DNA from: Cryphonectria parasitica EP155 | Lineage: Eukaryota; Ascomycota; Sordariomycetes; Diaporthales; Cryphonectriaceae | Direction of reading: 5' to 3' | Assembly: GCF_011745365.1 (NCBI RefSeq) | Contig: NW_024468910.1 | Location: 4,947,172-5,011,171, forward strand | Length of the DNA stretch: 64,000 bases | In this document: in pieces, positions 9,550 to 21,523 of the stretch | How the letters are laid out: each line of letters starts with the position of its first letter | Numbering within the stretch: the first letter of the stretch is position 1 | Notes under the pieces: generated by a model | The model's input: only the letters and a program-made list of their open reading frames with translations | Databases searched by the model: none | What the model was told of the DNA's origin: nothing | Translations under genes and position numbers: made by a program

Positions 9550-12313
9550 ATGGCGTCGGTCCTCGACTCTGTTCTATCTGGAGGCGCCCAGGGCCAGAAC
9601 TCCAGAGCTCTGTTCAGAGTCGTCATCCTCTCCTTGATTGCTGCTGCTGCTATCGCCAGCAGACTGTTCTCTGTGATTCGTAAGTTTACCTTCTTCGACA
9701 TCCTCCCGTGCCCAGAGACCCTCTACAGTCCAGCTTGATTGGCGACACCAAAAGAAGCCATGTGCTGTTGGCTGCGATGCTCTCTGTGCCTCTTGCGCCA
9801 CAGAACACACAAGTGACAGTGCTAACGATTCTCCTTCTATAGGCTTCGAATCAGTCATTCATGTCAATCTTCCCACCCTCTCCTCGTTCTAATAAGGATC
9901 CAAATACTGACACGACAACAGGAATGTCCGTTTACCCTCCTGTTCGCGCTGAAGTTCCAGCAACTGGCCGACGTGGCCCTCATTCCCATCCTCTCAGCCA
10001 CCCGTTCCACTCCCCCACTCGACGGCTGCTGTTTTCCCTCGCTCGCTTCCCTACCAGAACGATCAACAAACTAACAAAAGCTCTATTACATAGTCGATCC
10101 TTGGTTCAATTTCAGAGCCACCAAATACTTGGTAGCTAATGGATTCTACAACTTCTGGGACTGGTTCGACGATCGGACCTGGTACCCGCTGGGCCGGGTC
10201 ACTGGAGGAACTCTCTATCCCGGCCTGATGGTCACCAGCGGCGTCATCTACCACCTGCTCCGTTTCCTCACTGTTCCTGTCGACATCCGAAACATCTGCG
10301 TTCTTCTCGCACCAGGATTTTCCGGACTGACTGCGCTGTCCGCCTACTTCCTGACCAATGAGATGACAACCTCCCAGTCGGCCGGCCTGCTGGCTGCTGT
10401 CTTCATGGGCATTGCACCTGGTTACATCTCTAGATCAGTCGCAGGCAGCTATGACAACGAGGCTATTGCCATCTTCCTACTGGTTTTCACCTACTTTCTC
10501 TGGGTCAGGGCCGTCAAGCAGGGGTCCATGATGTGGGGTGCCCTGTGCGCCCTTTTCTACGACTGGATGGCTGCCTCTTGGGGTGGCTACGCCTTCATTA
10601 CCAACCTTATTGCACTGCACGCCTTCGTTCTCTGCCTTTCGGGACGATACAGCCCCAGACTCTATGTTGCATACAGCACCTGGTATGCCATTGGCATGCT
10701 GGGCAGCATGCAGATTCCGTTCATCAACTTCTTGCCTGTCAGCTCGAGTGACCAGTTCCCGGCCCTAGGTAAGTTGACACCCTTGTCCGGGATCTTAAAT
10801 GTGGTACTGATCCTTATCTTTTCAAGGTGTCTTTGGGCTTCTGCAGTTCATGGCCGCTGTCGATTACCTTCGCAACTTCCTACCCGAGGATAAGGTTTCG
10901 AGGCTCCGAATCGGAACCTTCATTGGGCTCCTGATTAGTGGACTCGCCATCAACATTATTCTTGTGAAGACTGGCAAGATCGCGTCTTGGGGTGGACGTT
11001 TCTACTCGCTCTGGGACACTTCATACGCCAAGATTCATATCCCCATCATCGCCTCCGTCTCGGAGCACCAGCCGACCGCCTGGCCCGCGTTCTTCTTTGA
11101 TCTGAACATGCTCATCTGGCTGTTCCCTGCTGGCGTCTACCTGTGTTTCGACAAGCTGGGCGATGAGCATATCTTCCTTATCACCTATGCCGTGACGGCC
11201 AGCTACTTCGCCGGTGTGATGGTTCGTCTGATGCTCACTCTCACCCCTTGTGTCTGCGTCACCGCCGCCATGGCGGTCTCGCAAATTTTGGACAACTACC
11301 TGTCGGCTAAGAGTCCGGAACCAGAAGAGAGTGCCAGCGAGACAGTGGAGGGTGCATCCAAGAAAGAGAAGCCCATCAAGCCCAAGGCCTGGGGCGAGAA
11401 GTCGCCGGTTGTTGGAATTTACGGGGTCACGTCCAAGGCTGTGGTCTCGGCAGCCTTTTCGCTGTACCTGGTTATGTTTGTCATGCACTGTACCTGGGTG
11501 ACCTCCAACGCGTACTCGTCGCCATCTGTGGTCTTGGCCAGCAGGATGCCTGATGGCAGCCAGCACATTATTGATGACTACCGCGAGGCCTACCAGTGGC
11601 TACGACAGAACACCAAGGAGGACGCCAAGATCATGTCTTGGTGGGACTACGGCTATCAAATTGGCGGCATGGCTGACAGACCAACGCTCGTGGACAACAA
11701 CACCTGGAACAACACTCACATTGCCACGGTGGGCAAGGCTATGAGCTCTCGCGAGGAGGTCAGCTACCCAATCATGCGCCAGCACGAGGTCGACTACGTC
11801 CTTGTCGTCTTTGGCGGTCTGCTGGGCTACTCGGGTGATGACATCAACAAGTTTCTCTGGATGGTGAGAATCGCCGAGGGCATATGGCCAGAAGAGGTCA
11901 AGGAGCGGGACTTCTTTACCGCTCGCGGAGAATACCGTGTGGATGATCAGGCCACCGACACCATGAAGAACTCATTGATGTAAGTACTCTCTGTCACACC
12001 CATCCTTTGGGTACACCTCCCAGTTTCTAATCATGTCTGCAGGTACAAAATGTCGTACTATAACTACAACACTCTCTTCCCTCCTGGACAAGCCACCGAT
12101 CGTGTTCGTGGCGTCCGTCTCCCAGCGGAGGGCCCGACGCTGAACGTGGTGGAGGAGGCGTTCACCAGCGAGAACTGGATCATCCGAATCTACAAGGTGA
12201 AGGATCTGGACAACTTTGGCAGAGATCACGCTTCAGTGGCGTCCTTTGAGAAGGGCAGCAAGAAGAAGAAGCCTGTCAAGAAGCGAGGTGCACGTACCCT
12301 TCGACTCGACTAG
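9550..12313 (+). CDS. STT3: Oligosaccharyltransferase catalytic subunit STT3
   Basis: STT3 transfers the lipid-linked glycan to Asn in N-x-S/T sequons in the ER lumen. Six exons, 9550-9679, 9843-9862, 9922-9925, 10094-10768, 10827-11979 and 12043-12313, sum to 2253 nt and give 750 aa, a usual fungal length. The third exon is only 4 nt; it is needed to restore HEFDPWFN (residues 50-57), the conserved first luminal loop with the metal-binding Asp. Other hallmarks are SYDNEA, the SVSEHQP segment (about 352) and the catalytic WWDYG (548-552) followed by DNNTWNNTHIATVGKAM. Multiple membrane helices fill the N-terminal 470 residues. A basic KKKKPVKKRGAR tail lies near the C-terminus. The introns show CTAAC or CTGAC branch sites. 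The family call is certain; the microexon is an inference from motif, branch site and frame. Confidence 0.95.
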
Positions 12314-13116
12314 GTGGATCTTGGCAATGCTTAAAGCAGTGTACAAAAGGAGATGACAGGTAGATTACTTTTTTCTTTTTTTTATGTGGCGTAGGAAGGG
12401 ACAAGTTGTCGGTAAGGTGCCGATGTACAAAAAGTTGAGAGTCTCAATAGAAGACAAATCCCTCTGATGGAAGGTTTTGCCTTCGTTCCCTTTGGCTGTG
12501 ACCACACTGGCATGCATTGAACAAACCAGCAGAAAGTATTTGTTTCTAGGACACAAGAAGAACAGCATTCACAGGCCTTCCTGTGCTGACAGGACTGCTG
12601 CCCAGCTTCTCTTGCTTTCTTGGACTGTATCATCAAGATGTACATTCGCAAGAAACTCTTGGATGGCGGCTGATGTTTCTTGCTCAGCATTTACGTGCTG
12701 CTCCTGTCGATACTACAGGCTCATCTAACTTCTATCGACTTCGACACAATAGCAGTCCCTTATCAGCAGGTGACCCTATTGTTCTGCACTTGCTCACTCC
12801 TGTGACTTGTCTTTCCCCAACTTTTTTTTTGAATTTGCAATGCTGTCCCTGCAGGACAACCTCACCTGCTATTCCTCCCTTCCTTTCCTTAGCCGTGCTT
12901 CCCCCCAGACTCTGCGCACTACCTCACCTTGGAGCGCACCTTGGCAGTAGCCATCTTCTACCTACTTTTGTTTTCGTTGTAATCTTTTCTTTGTTGCGAA
13001 GTCATCTCTTTCTCAGCTTCGACAAGACACCCCCCAGTGGCACCCAATCGTCATCCCATCCCCAGAGGATCAATCGACTGAAGCTGAAGTGAAACCTCTG
13101 GCCTAAGCTCAATCAA
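12314..13116. other. STT3 3' UTR and promoter of the zinc-module gene
   Basis: No gene is seen. The first 300 nt are probably the STT3 3' UTR. From 12780 to 13070 the + strand is CT-rich (several TTTC/CTTCC runs), typical of a fungal transcription start region for the gene that follows. Confidence 0.4.
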
Positions 13117-16100
13117 ATGGCATGCCTCAAGAAAAAACAACAGTGAATTTCCTCTCGGCCTTTGCAAAAATCCAGGCGTGCATACGATTGCTAACGTAGC
13201 ACAACCAGGGGAACCTCGGCCGTTTCTGAGGAGGAACAGGTTCGCGAGACCAACAAACCACGCAGACGACGTCGAGGCGGTCGCCGTCGTCGCAAAGAGC
13301 GGATAATGGAAGGCACGCCTCTACACCATCGGTCCTCAGCGGAGGATCGCCATGATCGTGATCGTAAGCACAGCAGACCCCGTCGGCACTCGAGACGTTC
13401 GCACGACAGCCATGCCACCGATAACGACCTGACCTCTGAGGTCCCCCGTGAGTCTCGCCACGGACGCTCGCACCGTCCCACTAACGACGTAATCGCCTCT
13501 GATTCTTCGGATGAAGTCCTGATCAAAGACCGCGGCTCACAACGATCTCGACGGGAGGCTACCAGCAAGCGTTCCACCACGCGCCACTCCAGAGACAACG
13601 AGAAAGGTCAGCAGCGCGAGGAAACGCGTCGTCCTTCGTCTTCGTCCAGTCACGAGGTTCACATCCACTACATCCCCATCGTCACCACATCAGCTACGCC
13701 TCCAGTCATGAACTCTCGCCGCCACTCGCGGTCGGGCGACCCTTCTCCCCCTGATGTCGATGCTCCTGCCATCAGGGTGTCTAAGTCGGTCGGCGTCTGC
13801 GCCAGCGAGCTGACTGAACAACTCAAGGGCCTCACAATGTCCTGGATCTCCAAGCACACTTCCTCGGCCCAGGGTTCACGCCGAAGCAAGCACGAGCGGC
13901 TCGGCAAGCACGGGAAGAAAAAAGAGGTTTCCAAGTTTCTGGCGCCCCTCGCCGAACGCTGGATTTGCTACTGCTGCGGCAAGCTTCGCTCCGACACCTT
14001 CCACAGCCGTCACCCCCTCAAGGAGGGACAGAAGATGCAGCCCAACTGGTGTGGTAGGTGCCGTATCTACAGCGAGCTGAAGGGCAAGACGCTCAACTGG
14101 AGTGGTCAGCGCCACTATTGCTGGGGATGCGGAATCATCCGCTCCAAGAGCTACCATCGCGACAACCGCATTGTCGAGGGCGACGTGCCTACGCCCAACT
14201 ACTGCAGAGCCTGTCGCGAGGTCTCACCCAGCTTCGAATACAGTCTACGCGAGGCCAGTGAGATAGGAAGTGAGGCGACAATCCGAGATCAGGTATGTTG
14301 TGTTCACGACCAGAGTGGCCCGTCCTTCTCCTTCCTACTTTCTCCCGCTAACACTACTGATTTTCGACAGGCTTTCCAGCGTCAGATGCACGACGCTGAG
14401 CTGAGCGATATTGAGGAAGATGAGGATGACGACGACGATACGACCAGAGCCCAGGTTGCGCCCGGCAAGGAGAACGAAGACCCCATCAAACCAAAGAAGG
14501 TCAAGCACTCCGACAGCTTCATCCGTCAGCACTGCTCCCTGTCGACCAAGACCAAATCCTCCGAGAGCTCCAACGAAGGCGGGGCGCCCGTCGGCGAGCC
14601 CAAGGCTATGCAGCTAGAGGCAGAGAAAGCTCGCAATTCCGTCGAAGGAGGACGCCCCCTTTCGTCGCGCTCGTATAACCCTCCTCACGTGCAACCCCTT
14701 CCAGAAAAGGGTCTCAATGCTGGTATGGGACTCTCCTCAGAGGCTCAGCCGACCTCCAATAAGGGTGGTGGTTGCGCCGTGGAGGCCAAAGACCAGACTG
14801 CTGGTGAGCAGCTACTGCGTGAGGATGGAGGCGTAGGTCAAGTTGGAGACCGCTCAACTGTCCCCGCCGATGACCATAAAGCCATCGACGTGAGCTCGTC
14901 TAAGAAGAAGGTACACTGGAGCAAGGACAAAGAGGACAATCAACCTATGACTTCTGCTACCGGTGCCTCTTCTTCCTCTGAGAGCAGCCTGCTTCATGGC
15001 ACTGACTCCAGCCTTTCGAGCGGCTATCGATCTAATCTTTCGTCCAAGAAGTCTAGCGCTTTCCGCGGACCTCCCCGCCGTCACCCTGCCGAGGAGAGCA
15101 CGGGCAGTCCTCTCGAGCGTGAGGGCGCCGTCTTGAGTGAGAATCTTGGCGACAGTTCGCGAAAGGCCTGGGCGGAGGAGGCTTCCTCGAGTCGACAGTA
15201 CAGCCGCGGTGTTCCCAGCTTCCGTCAGGGCTCCTCAGCCCAGCAGGCTTCCGGAGAGGCAGCTTCCAACCTAGATGCTGCGATGCCTCGGGGTTCATGC
15301 GGCCCTGCTCCATCTGCTGGCTCCTACTACCAGACGACTTCATCTGCTTCTTTTGCAACCTCTGAGCCCATGAGCATGGGCACTGATACCTTTTCCTCTA
15401 ACAACTTTGGGGGCCAGCAGAATGCCCATGACTACTGGACATCCCACCCTCAGTCTTCTAGCCAGCGGTCATATGCTTCATACAACCTTGCTGGCGATCC
15501 AGTCTCCTACCAAGGTTACGACAGCTACAGTGCTTTCACTGACCAGCAACTCTACCCGGGCTTCGATTCTGCCACCCACTTCAGCGACTCCACCACCCGC
15601 CGGGACTTCTCTGGCTATACCGCACCTGTTGAGGCTGGTTTCGACATGTACGATTCCTCTCGGGCCAATGACGGCTTTTTTGCCCCTTATGGATATGGCT
15701 GTACCTTTCCTCCCCCTCCTGGCTATCCTGAGTTCGACTTCTCCAACATGGGCGAGACGGACGAGTTCAAGGCGGCCAAGGATGAGTTCTATACACATGT
15801 CCCCCAGGGCGTCGACGAGACGTTTGCCAGTGAGAAGTTCACGCGCAACAACAAGTCTCGGACTCCACGGTCACAGGCCTCCTGGCGCCTGTATGATGAT
15901 GGAGACATGGAGGAGAAGAAAAAGAAGAAGAGCACGACCTACGAGTGGCGTGATGGCCACACGACCGTCCACCACGAGCAAGAGTCGTATCTCACCAACT
16001 CTGGGAACCGGGTCACTATCCTCTCCATTCGGGAGATCAAGAGCGACGAGGAATTGTCCGAGGCTTCTGATGGCGAAAATGGTATGAACAACAGCGGTAT

Positions 16101-16230
16101 CCGGTGCTTGCTATGTATGCTTCCTCATGTTGCTAACGACACGATAGGCCGTGGTGATGAGGGCAGCGACGACTCGGATCTTGACACTGTCATCCACAAG
16201 TCCACGACGAAGTCCCTCTGCTCAACCTAA
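13117..16230 (+). CDS. Disordered protein with two tandem Cys4 zinc modules (Stc1-like?)
   Basis: The secure part starts at ATG 13306 and has exons 13306-14292, 14371-16081 and 16148-16230 (926 aa). Both introns (78 and 66 nt) are multiples of three and stay open if unspliced. An upstream coding exon, 13117-13142, is likely: intron 13143-13208 has a GCTAAC branch and CCAG acceptor and joins in frame to an Arg-rich segment before 13306, giving 967 aa. Counted from 13306, two similar zinc modules have Cys pairs at 221/224 with 249/252 and 272/275 with 300/303. The spacing recalls the Stc1 domain, known from the fission yeast adaptor between RNAi and heterochromatin, but I cannot confirm homology. 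The rest is low-complexity: an RS/HR-rich N-terminus, an acidic EEDEDDDDD patch, and a Ser/Tyr-rich region. A nuclear role is plausible but unproven. Confidence 0.75.
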
Positions 16231-17401
16231 ACAATGTTGTTGAAAAAAAAGAAGAAGAAAAAAAAAAAGAGAAAAAAGATATTGAAATTTTTTCCCCAAC
16301 AAGCCAAGTTGGCGCTTGCCTTCAGGGCGTGGGTATTTTTCTTCTCGACTCCTCCCTCCAGACCTCCTCGCTAACGTTTGATGCAGTTTGTACAACCGAC
16401 TGCGGAGCCTCTTTTCTCTCTTGAGACTTGCTCGCAGGTCCTATCTGATTCGTCTTCTACTTGTCCTCTCCGACAGGATCATTGACGCTACTACTCTACC
16501 ATGCTGAAAGCATTGTTTGCGATACGACGCTGCTCTTTCTTCACCATTCTTGCCAATATTGTTACTAACGGAAAAGATCTTCGCTGTTCGGCTACGATTA
16601 TTTCGGGGCTGCTGAAACCCCATACCACAAGACGAACACTTTTCTTCACTCTTAATTTTTTCTTTCTTTCTCATGAACGCTGACAGAAAACACACAAACA
16701 CCAAACAAACGACAACGAAATTGACGACCATCAGCTACGAGGCCGTCCATACCCCCACCATTGTGAAGGAGGGGGCAATTTGGCGGTTCTCGGGGCTTGT
16801 GGTGATCGCAACTAAAACGTATGGAAAACACCATGGTCAAAAAGACGACCTGTGCTTGACGAGACCTTTTCATTGTGGAGGATATGAAGGGGAACGGAGA
16901 CCTTGTTTACGGATCGACACTAGGACATAGAAAGAAATGATCAATATGTAGATTAGTCTGTGTCTGGTTTTCTTTTCGTTTTTGATGTTCTGCTTTGCCG
17001 TTGTGTCGCGAAATGATGCTGTCTATGAGAGGAGGAGGGCGGCGTTGACGGCATTGTTTTATTTCGCTGGCGTTAAGATATACTTTGCATGCCATGTATT
17101 TGAATCGCCTTGAAAGGAGCCATAGAATGAAACACCGCATCCTAACTTGAGGCCATCTATGATGGATAGATACATATTGTACTGGCGCTACTGATACGGC
17201 ACCATGTACATCATGAATCCTCGTCACAATTGTGTTGTTGGAAGGCTTCAAGTTTTCTGAAGAGGCGTCAGTGAGCAGACAATCCTTCTGGACTGATCAT
17301 GGTATCATTGTAAGCGCTTCTATGCACCCGGAAAGGTAGTCCACACTCTTCAAGAACCCCCCAAGCCCTTCTTCCCCTTTGAGAGGCTCCAGATGCCTGC
17401 T
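16231..17401. other. Convergent intergenic region
   Basis: About 1.2 kb between the 3' ends of the zinc-module gene (+) and UTP23 (-). It begins with an A/G-rich stretch (16233-16280). No reading frame with family character, RNA gene or repeat unit was recognised. It probably holds two 3' UTRs plus spacer. Confidence 0.4.
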
Positions 17402-18411
17402 CTAGTCGTCCCCCGCGACCGCCACAGCCTGCGGAGCCTCACCAGCGCCATCACCACCACTGTCCTCCGTCTTCTTCTGCTTCCTTTTCCGCTTCTTCTT
17501 GCTCGGCTGCTCCGAGGACCCCTCTTCGTTTGGCCTTCCCTTCTCTTCCTCCTCCTCTCGTCTTGGTCTCGAGGCCTGTTGCACTTGTGGATTCTTTTTG
17601 GGCTTCTTGACGGACAATGGATTTGGGCCCTTTTCGCCCTTTCTCTTCTTCTTTTTCTTCTTCTCCGTCTTAGAACCCCCTTCTTTCTCATCACCGTCAC
17701 TACCTTCGTTATCGCCGTCGTCTCGTTTCCTCTTGCCGCCTGGCTGGGCGGGTTCTTTCAGCTCGGCGCGGAATTTGGCCCTCTCGCCCTTCTGCACGAC
17801 CCTCGCGGTGGCCGAGGCCATGGGCTCAAGCTGTGTTCGAGTCACACCAGTCAGCATTTAGGGGTGCCCTTTTTCTTCTCTCCCTCTCCCATTTTGTTCC
17901 TTGTTTTTGCAGACATAACTGGATACTATAGACCAAAAAGAAAATCAAAACTCACAATCATGACCGATCTCGAGATGTAGATCAGCGGCACACCAGGAAT
18001 CCCTCTCATCTTGGCCCGAAACCCAGCGTCCTGGCTAGCAACGACATAGCGGTGCTTGTTCGTCGGCCCAACCACACTCCCCAGACACTCGACCGTGCTC
18101 AGCGGCTCGGGGAACTCGTCCGGGTGGTGCCCGCAGCGGCGCCGCTCCAGGGTCTTGGCCTTGTCGATGACCCTGTCCATGCCGGGCTCGCGGCCCTGTG
18201 CGTACAGGTGGCGCATGGAGCACTGGGTGATGAGGATCTTGACCTCGCCGTGGAGGGTGTTGGCGAGGTACTGGGGCAGGTCCATGGCGAAGCGGTCGGC
18301 ATCGCGGACGAGGTCGGCGTCGACGAGGACCTGGTAGGGCTGGTGGAAGTGGAAGGCGAGCTCGAACTGCTTGAGGAGCTTGCGGTAGGCTTTGGAGCGT
18401 TTGCCGCGCAT
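17402..18411 (-). CDS. UTP23: rRNA-processing factor UTP23 (PIN-like, CCHC zinc finger)
   Basis: UTP23 is a nucleolar SSU-processome component needed for early 18S pre-rRNA processing and snR30 release in yeast. Exons 17956-18411 and 17402-17830 (intron 17831-17955, GTGAGT..CACAG, phase 0) encode 294 aa. The N-terminus MRGKRSKAYRKLLKQFE and the LVDADLV strand open the PIN fold. Putative zinc ligands are Cys64, Cys93, His95/96 and Cys109 (QCSMRH, RRCGHHP, VECLG). The strand VVASQDAGFR and the signature GVPLIYISRSVMI, which joins across the intron to LEP, are characteristic of UTP23 and FCF1. The C-terminal 100 residues are a Lys/Glu-rich nucleolar tail with KKKKKKRK and KKKRKRKQKK runs. The Cys set and tail favour UTP23 over FCF1. 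Confidence 0.92.
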
Positions 18412-19455
18412 GCTGGGCTGGGGCTGGGGCTGGGGACAGCGCGGTAGGGCCCCGAGAAAGGAAGAGTGGGAGGAGGAAGAGGAAGGTAAAGATGGAGGCC
18501 AAGGCGAGGAGGGACTTCTTTGTTCTCTTCGTTGGTACTAGAAGGGGTGTTGGGCCGATCTGCGAAACGGATGAGGATTGGATTCTCGGCCCAATTGGTT
18601 TGTGAGTGTCCTTAGGAAAGATGGCAAGGAGAAGAATGAGGAGGAAAGTGATGATGAGGTTGTCGAGGTTTGGTGGACTGGTTGATTGACTGATAGGTTG
18701 GGTGATTTGCACGCAAGTTTGTCTACCAAGTCACAAAGAACGAAGTTGGGAAGCCGCCCAAAACTTTTTGTTATCGCGCCAGACGGCTCAGGCTTATCAG
18801 TGGCATGGGCCCCCCACGTTCCCTTGAAGTATGATTTTGCCTGCGGCTGCGCCTTGGCTGCCTTAGCAGGGCGGGAGATTATTTTAGAGGCTATGTACTT
18901 TGATGCTGCACTGCACGGTACATAGTAGTACATAACAATACAATAAGAAGAAAAACCCAACCATCTGGTCCTGCAGAACGAAACGCCTGTTTGTCCTTCG
19001 TCGACCATCATCCTCCTCCTCTCACACCCAGTAAAAAAAACCACCCCTGATGCCAGAATTCTATATGATCAGTCCCACCTCTTACCTTGTTCCCCTTGAC
19101 GCCGTTTCTGTATGTAGACAAAGCAAGGCTTTCCTCCTGCGATGACCAGTTATTCTCCTTATTAGACAGCAAATGTCAAAATGTAGATCCAAGAGAAATA
19201 CGAGATTTCCTCATGTGTGTCTTGTCTCTGACACAAAAGCGATGCGCCGCCTGCATTAAAAATAATAATATAAAATCGTGATCATTGAAAGTCGTTATTT
19301 CGCATACAGCGCGCCGCGACCACACTGATATCATCTAGTTTGCCTGCGACCCTTTATGTCAACCAGAATGATCATCATGGATAGAGAAGGAGGGGGCAAG
19401 AGAAAGAAAAGAAAGAAGAAAAAAGTCCATAAAAAAAAAAAAGAAGAGCAGGCCT
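18412..19455. other. UTP23 promoter and PTC7-like 3' UTR
   Basis: About 1 kb between two - strand genes. It contains AT-rich spacer, a poly-A/AG-rich stretch at 19395-19445 next to the stop codon of the phosphatase gene, and GTAC-containing motifs at 18917-18935. No gene is seen. Confidence 0.4.
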
Positions 19456-20963
19456 CTACTCACCTCCCTCGCTCGGCAGACCCTCCTCGATGGCATGTTC
19501 CATAAACGGGCTCTCCGCGAAGGGGTCCAGGGCGATGGTCTTGGCAGCCATCATCAGCTCCTCAGCGACATAGGCCATCTCGCCGGTCCCGTCGACGTAC
19601 TCGGGCCTGCTGGCCCTGACCTTGGCCTTGGCGGCGGTGCCCTCGCCGGCCTCCCACCTCCGTATGCTGGTGGTGACGTTCTCGACGATCTCGTGCGACC
19701 ACAGATTATCAATGACGCCGTCCGACATGGCGAGGACGACGTCGCCTTCGCGGATGGGCACCCGGTCCAGCACGGCGTTCTCCAGGGGGGTGTCGGGGCT
19801 GTTGGTGCCCAGCTGCCGCGGACAGTCGAACCAGTGCCACTGCTCGCTCGTCTTGAACACCAGCTCGCCCGAGCTCGGCCGCACCACCATCACCTGGGAG
19901 TCGCCCAGGTTCGTCACGTAGAGCACAGGCGCCACGCCCACGCCGCCGCCACCTCTGTTGATGTTGAGATCCTCCTCTTCCTTTGCCTTGTCATTTTCCT
20001 CAGGAGCCCCGTAGAACAGCTGGGCGCCCGTCACGGTCGTGGTCCCCTGCCAGTCGGGTTCGGAGGTGGCCTCTTTCGTCAGTTCGTAGGCGCGCTGGAG
20101 GTATGCGACGGGGTCTGGGCGGTAAGCCGGGTCGCCAGGTCCGCGGGGCCGCGCAGCGTCTTCGCTCATGGCTGTGGCCCAGAAGTGTAGAATAAGTCTG
20201 GCCCAGAGGCTGGTAGATAAGAGAAGACGATTTTGCGTAAGCGTGGCGACGATGAAGAAGAAGAAGAAGAAGAAGAAGAAGAAGAAGAAGAAGAAGAAGA
20301 AGAAGAAGAAGAAGAAGAAGAAGAAGAAGAAGCAGGAGGAGGAGGAGGCAGCAGAGGCGACAGTAGAAGAGAGAGACACGGTACATACCCAGCATGGCCT
20401 CTGGGCCGCGCACTCCAGGCGCCTACGCCATCATTCGCGCCGATAAAGTATTCGCTTGCAAAGACGGCGTCGTCGCCGTTGGTCCACCCCTTGATCAGCT
20501 CCCCGTTGACCTTGGGCCGCCTGTCGCGACTGCGGTGGTGCGTGCTCAAGGGATCGCTAAAGGAGCCCGACGGCGGCGAGAGGAACGGCGGTGGGAATGG
20601 CCTTGGGGCGCGCTTGGCGAAGAGAGAGATGCCCGTCTCGAACTTGTAGGGTAGCACGGGGAGAGCAGGGATCGTTCGGTCTCGGGCCTGCTGTTGCTGG
20701 TTGTCTGATGGCGGTGGTCGGGTGGGGGGGTGGTCACTGCGAGGGTCGTCGGATGCAATCGCGGTCGCAGTGGCAGAGGCAACGCCGGCCGAGGTAGAGA
20801 GGGGTCGGCTTCGTTTTCGGTCATGACGGGGTGGGAGGAGCCATGACGGCGATGACAAAGGAGGAGAGGAGGAGGAGAGGAGGAGGGCGTAGGAGCAGCA
20901 CAGCGTCTGCCGGACTTGGTGAGGGATCGAGGCCGGTAATAACAGAGTTACTGACTTCCTCAT
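19456..20963 (-). CDS. PTC7: PP2C-type protein phosphatase, PTC7-like
   Basis: PP2C-family Ser/Thr phosphatase. Yeast Ptc7 acts in mitochondria on coenzyme Q biosynthesis proteins. Exons 20389-20963 and 19456-20209 join to 442 aa. The intron 20210-20388 (GTATGT..ACCAG) is phase 2 and restores GHAGLWARLILHFW. The N-terminus is rich in S, R, P and L with no clear domain and could be a mitochondrial presequence. Catalytic-core signatures are NGDDAVF, GANDGVGAW (metal-binding Asp about 178), VTNLGDSQVMVV and AMSDGVIDNLW. The intron holds a (GAA)26 tract (TTC in the mRNA sense). Reading through it would give a truncated 265-residue product ending in poly-Ser. In yeast, PTC7 is itself alternatively spliced by intron retention. 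The family call is good; the PTC7 assignment rests on the DGVGAW/GHAG region. Confidence 0.85.
20254..20331. repeat. (GAA)26 microsatellite in the PTC7-like intron
   Basis: A perfect run of 26 GAA units on the + strand lies inside the - strand intron 20210-20388, so the pre-mRNA carries (UUC)26 as a very long polypyrimidine tract starting about 45 nt upstream of the 3' splice site. The long simple frames across it (poly-Lys, poly-Glu, poly-Ser, poly-Leu) are artefacts of the repeat. Confidence 0.97.
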
Positions 20964-21523
20964 CCCAGCGATGAGGCACTGGTTATTTATTTGATTTTCT
21001 TTTTTAAGGTTCGGGCCAGGACTGGAATAATGTTGTAACACGTTGCCGGTATAGGTTTGTAACGTCGCAGCTGTGTGTTGAACCAAAGAAGAAGGCGTGC
21101 GTTGGTGTGTTTGTTGTTGAACGAGGGATGCGGCGTTGTTAATCAGTCGTGGTTTACGATAAGGCTTTCGGGGTTCAAAAAAGTTGAAGGGGCAAAAAGA
21201 AAAAAAGATAGAGGGAGAGCCAACGGTTTGCAGGGATTTAGATGAGGAGCAAGGGTCTGTGACGATCACCCAAATTCTTTGCTCTTTTCTTTTTTCCTTC
21301 TGGAAGATTTCTGCAGATGTTCTTTGCAGAGCGGGGGACAAATGACTTGTTCATTTCTCTCTCTTTGATTTTGCTGGATGAGTTTTGAGACTCAACCAGG
21401 AAAAGACTTCGAAATGGGGCCAGAGACCTCATCCTGTCTTGTACAACTGTCTTCCCCAACAATATTCACTGGCCAACATAGCATAGCACTGTCACTTTGC
21501 CTTTCCCTTCTTCTGGTCACTAC

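Noticed and set aside
20168..20649. Poly-Lys and poly-Glu frames on the + strand
   Set aside because: They are produced by the (GAA)26 microsatellite inside the intron of the - strand phosphatase gene.
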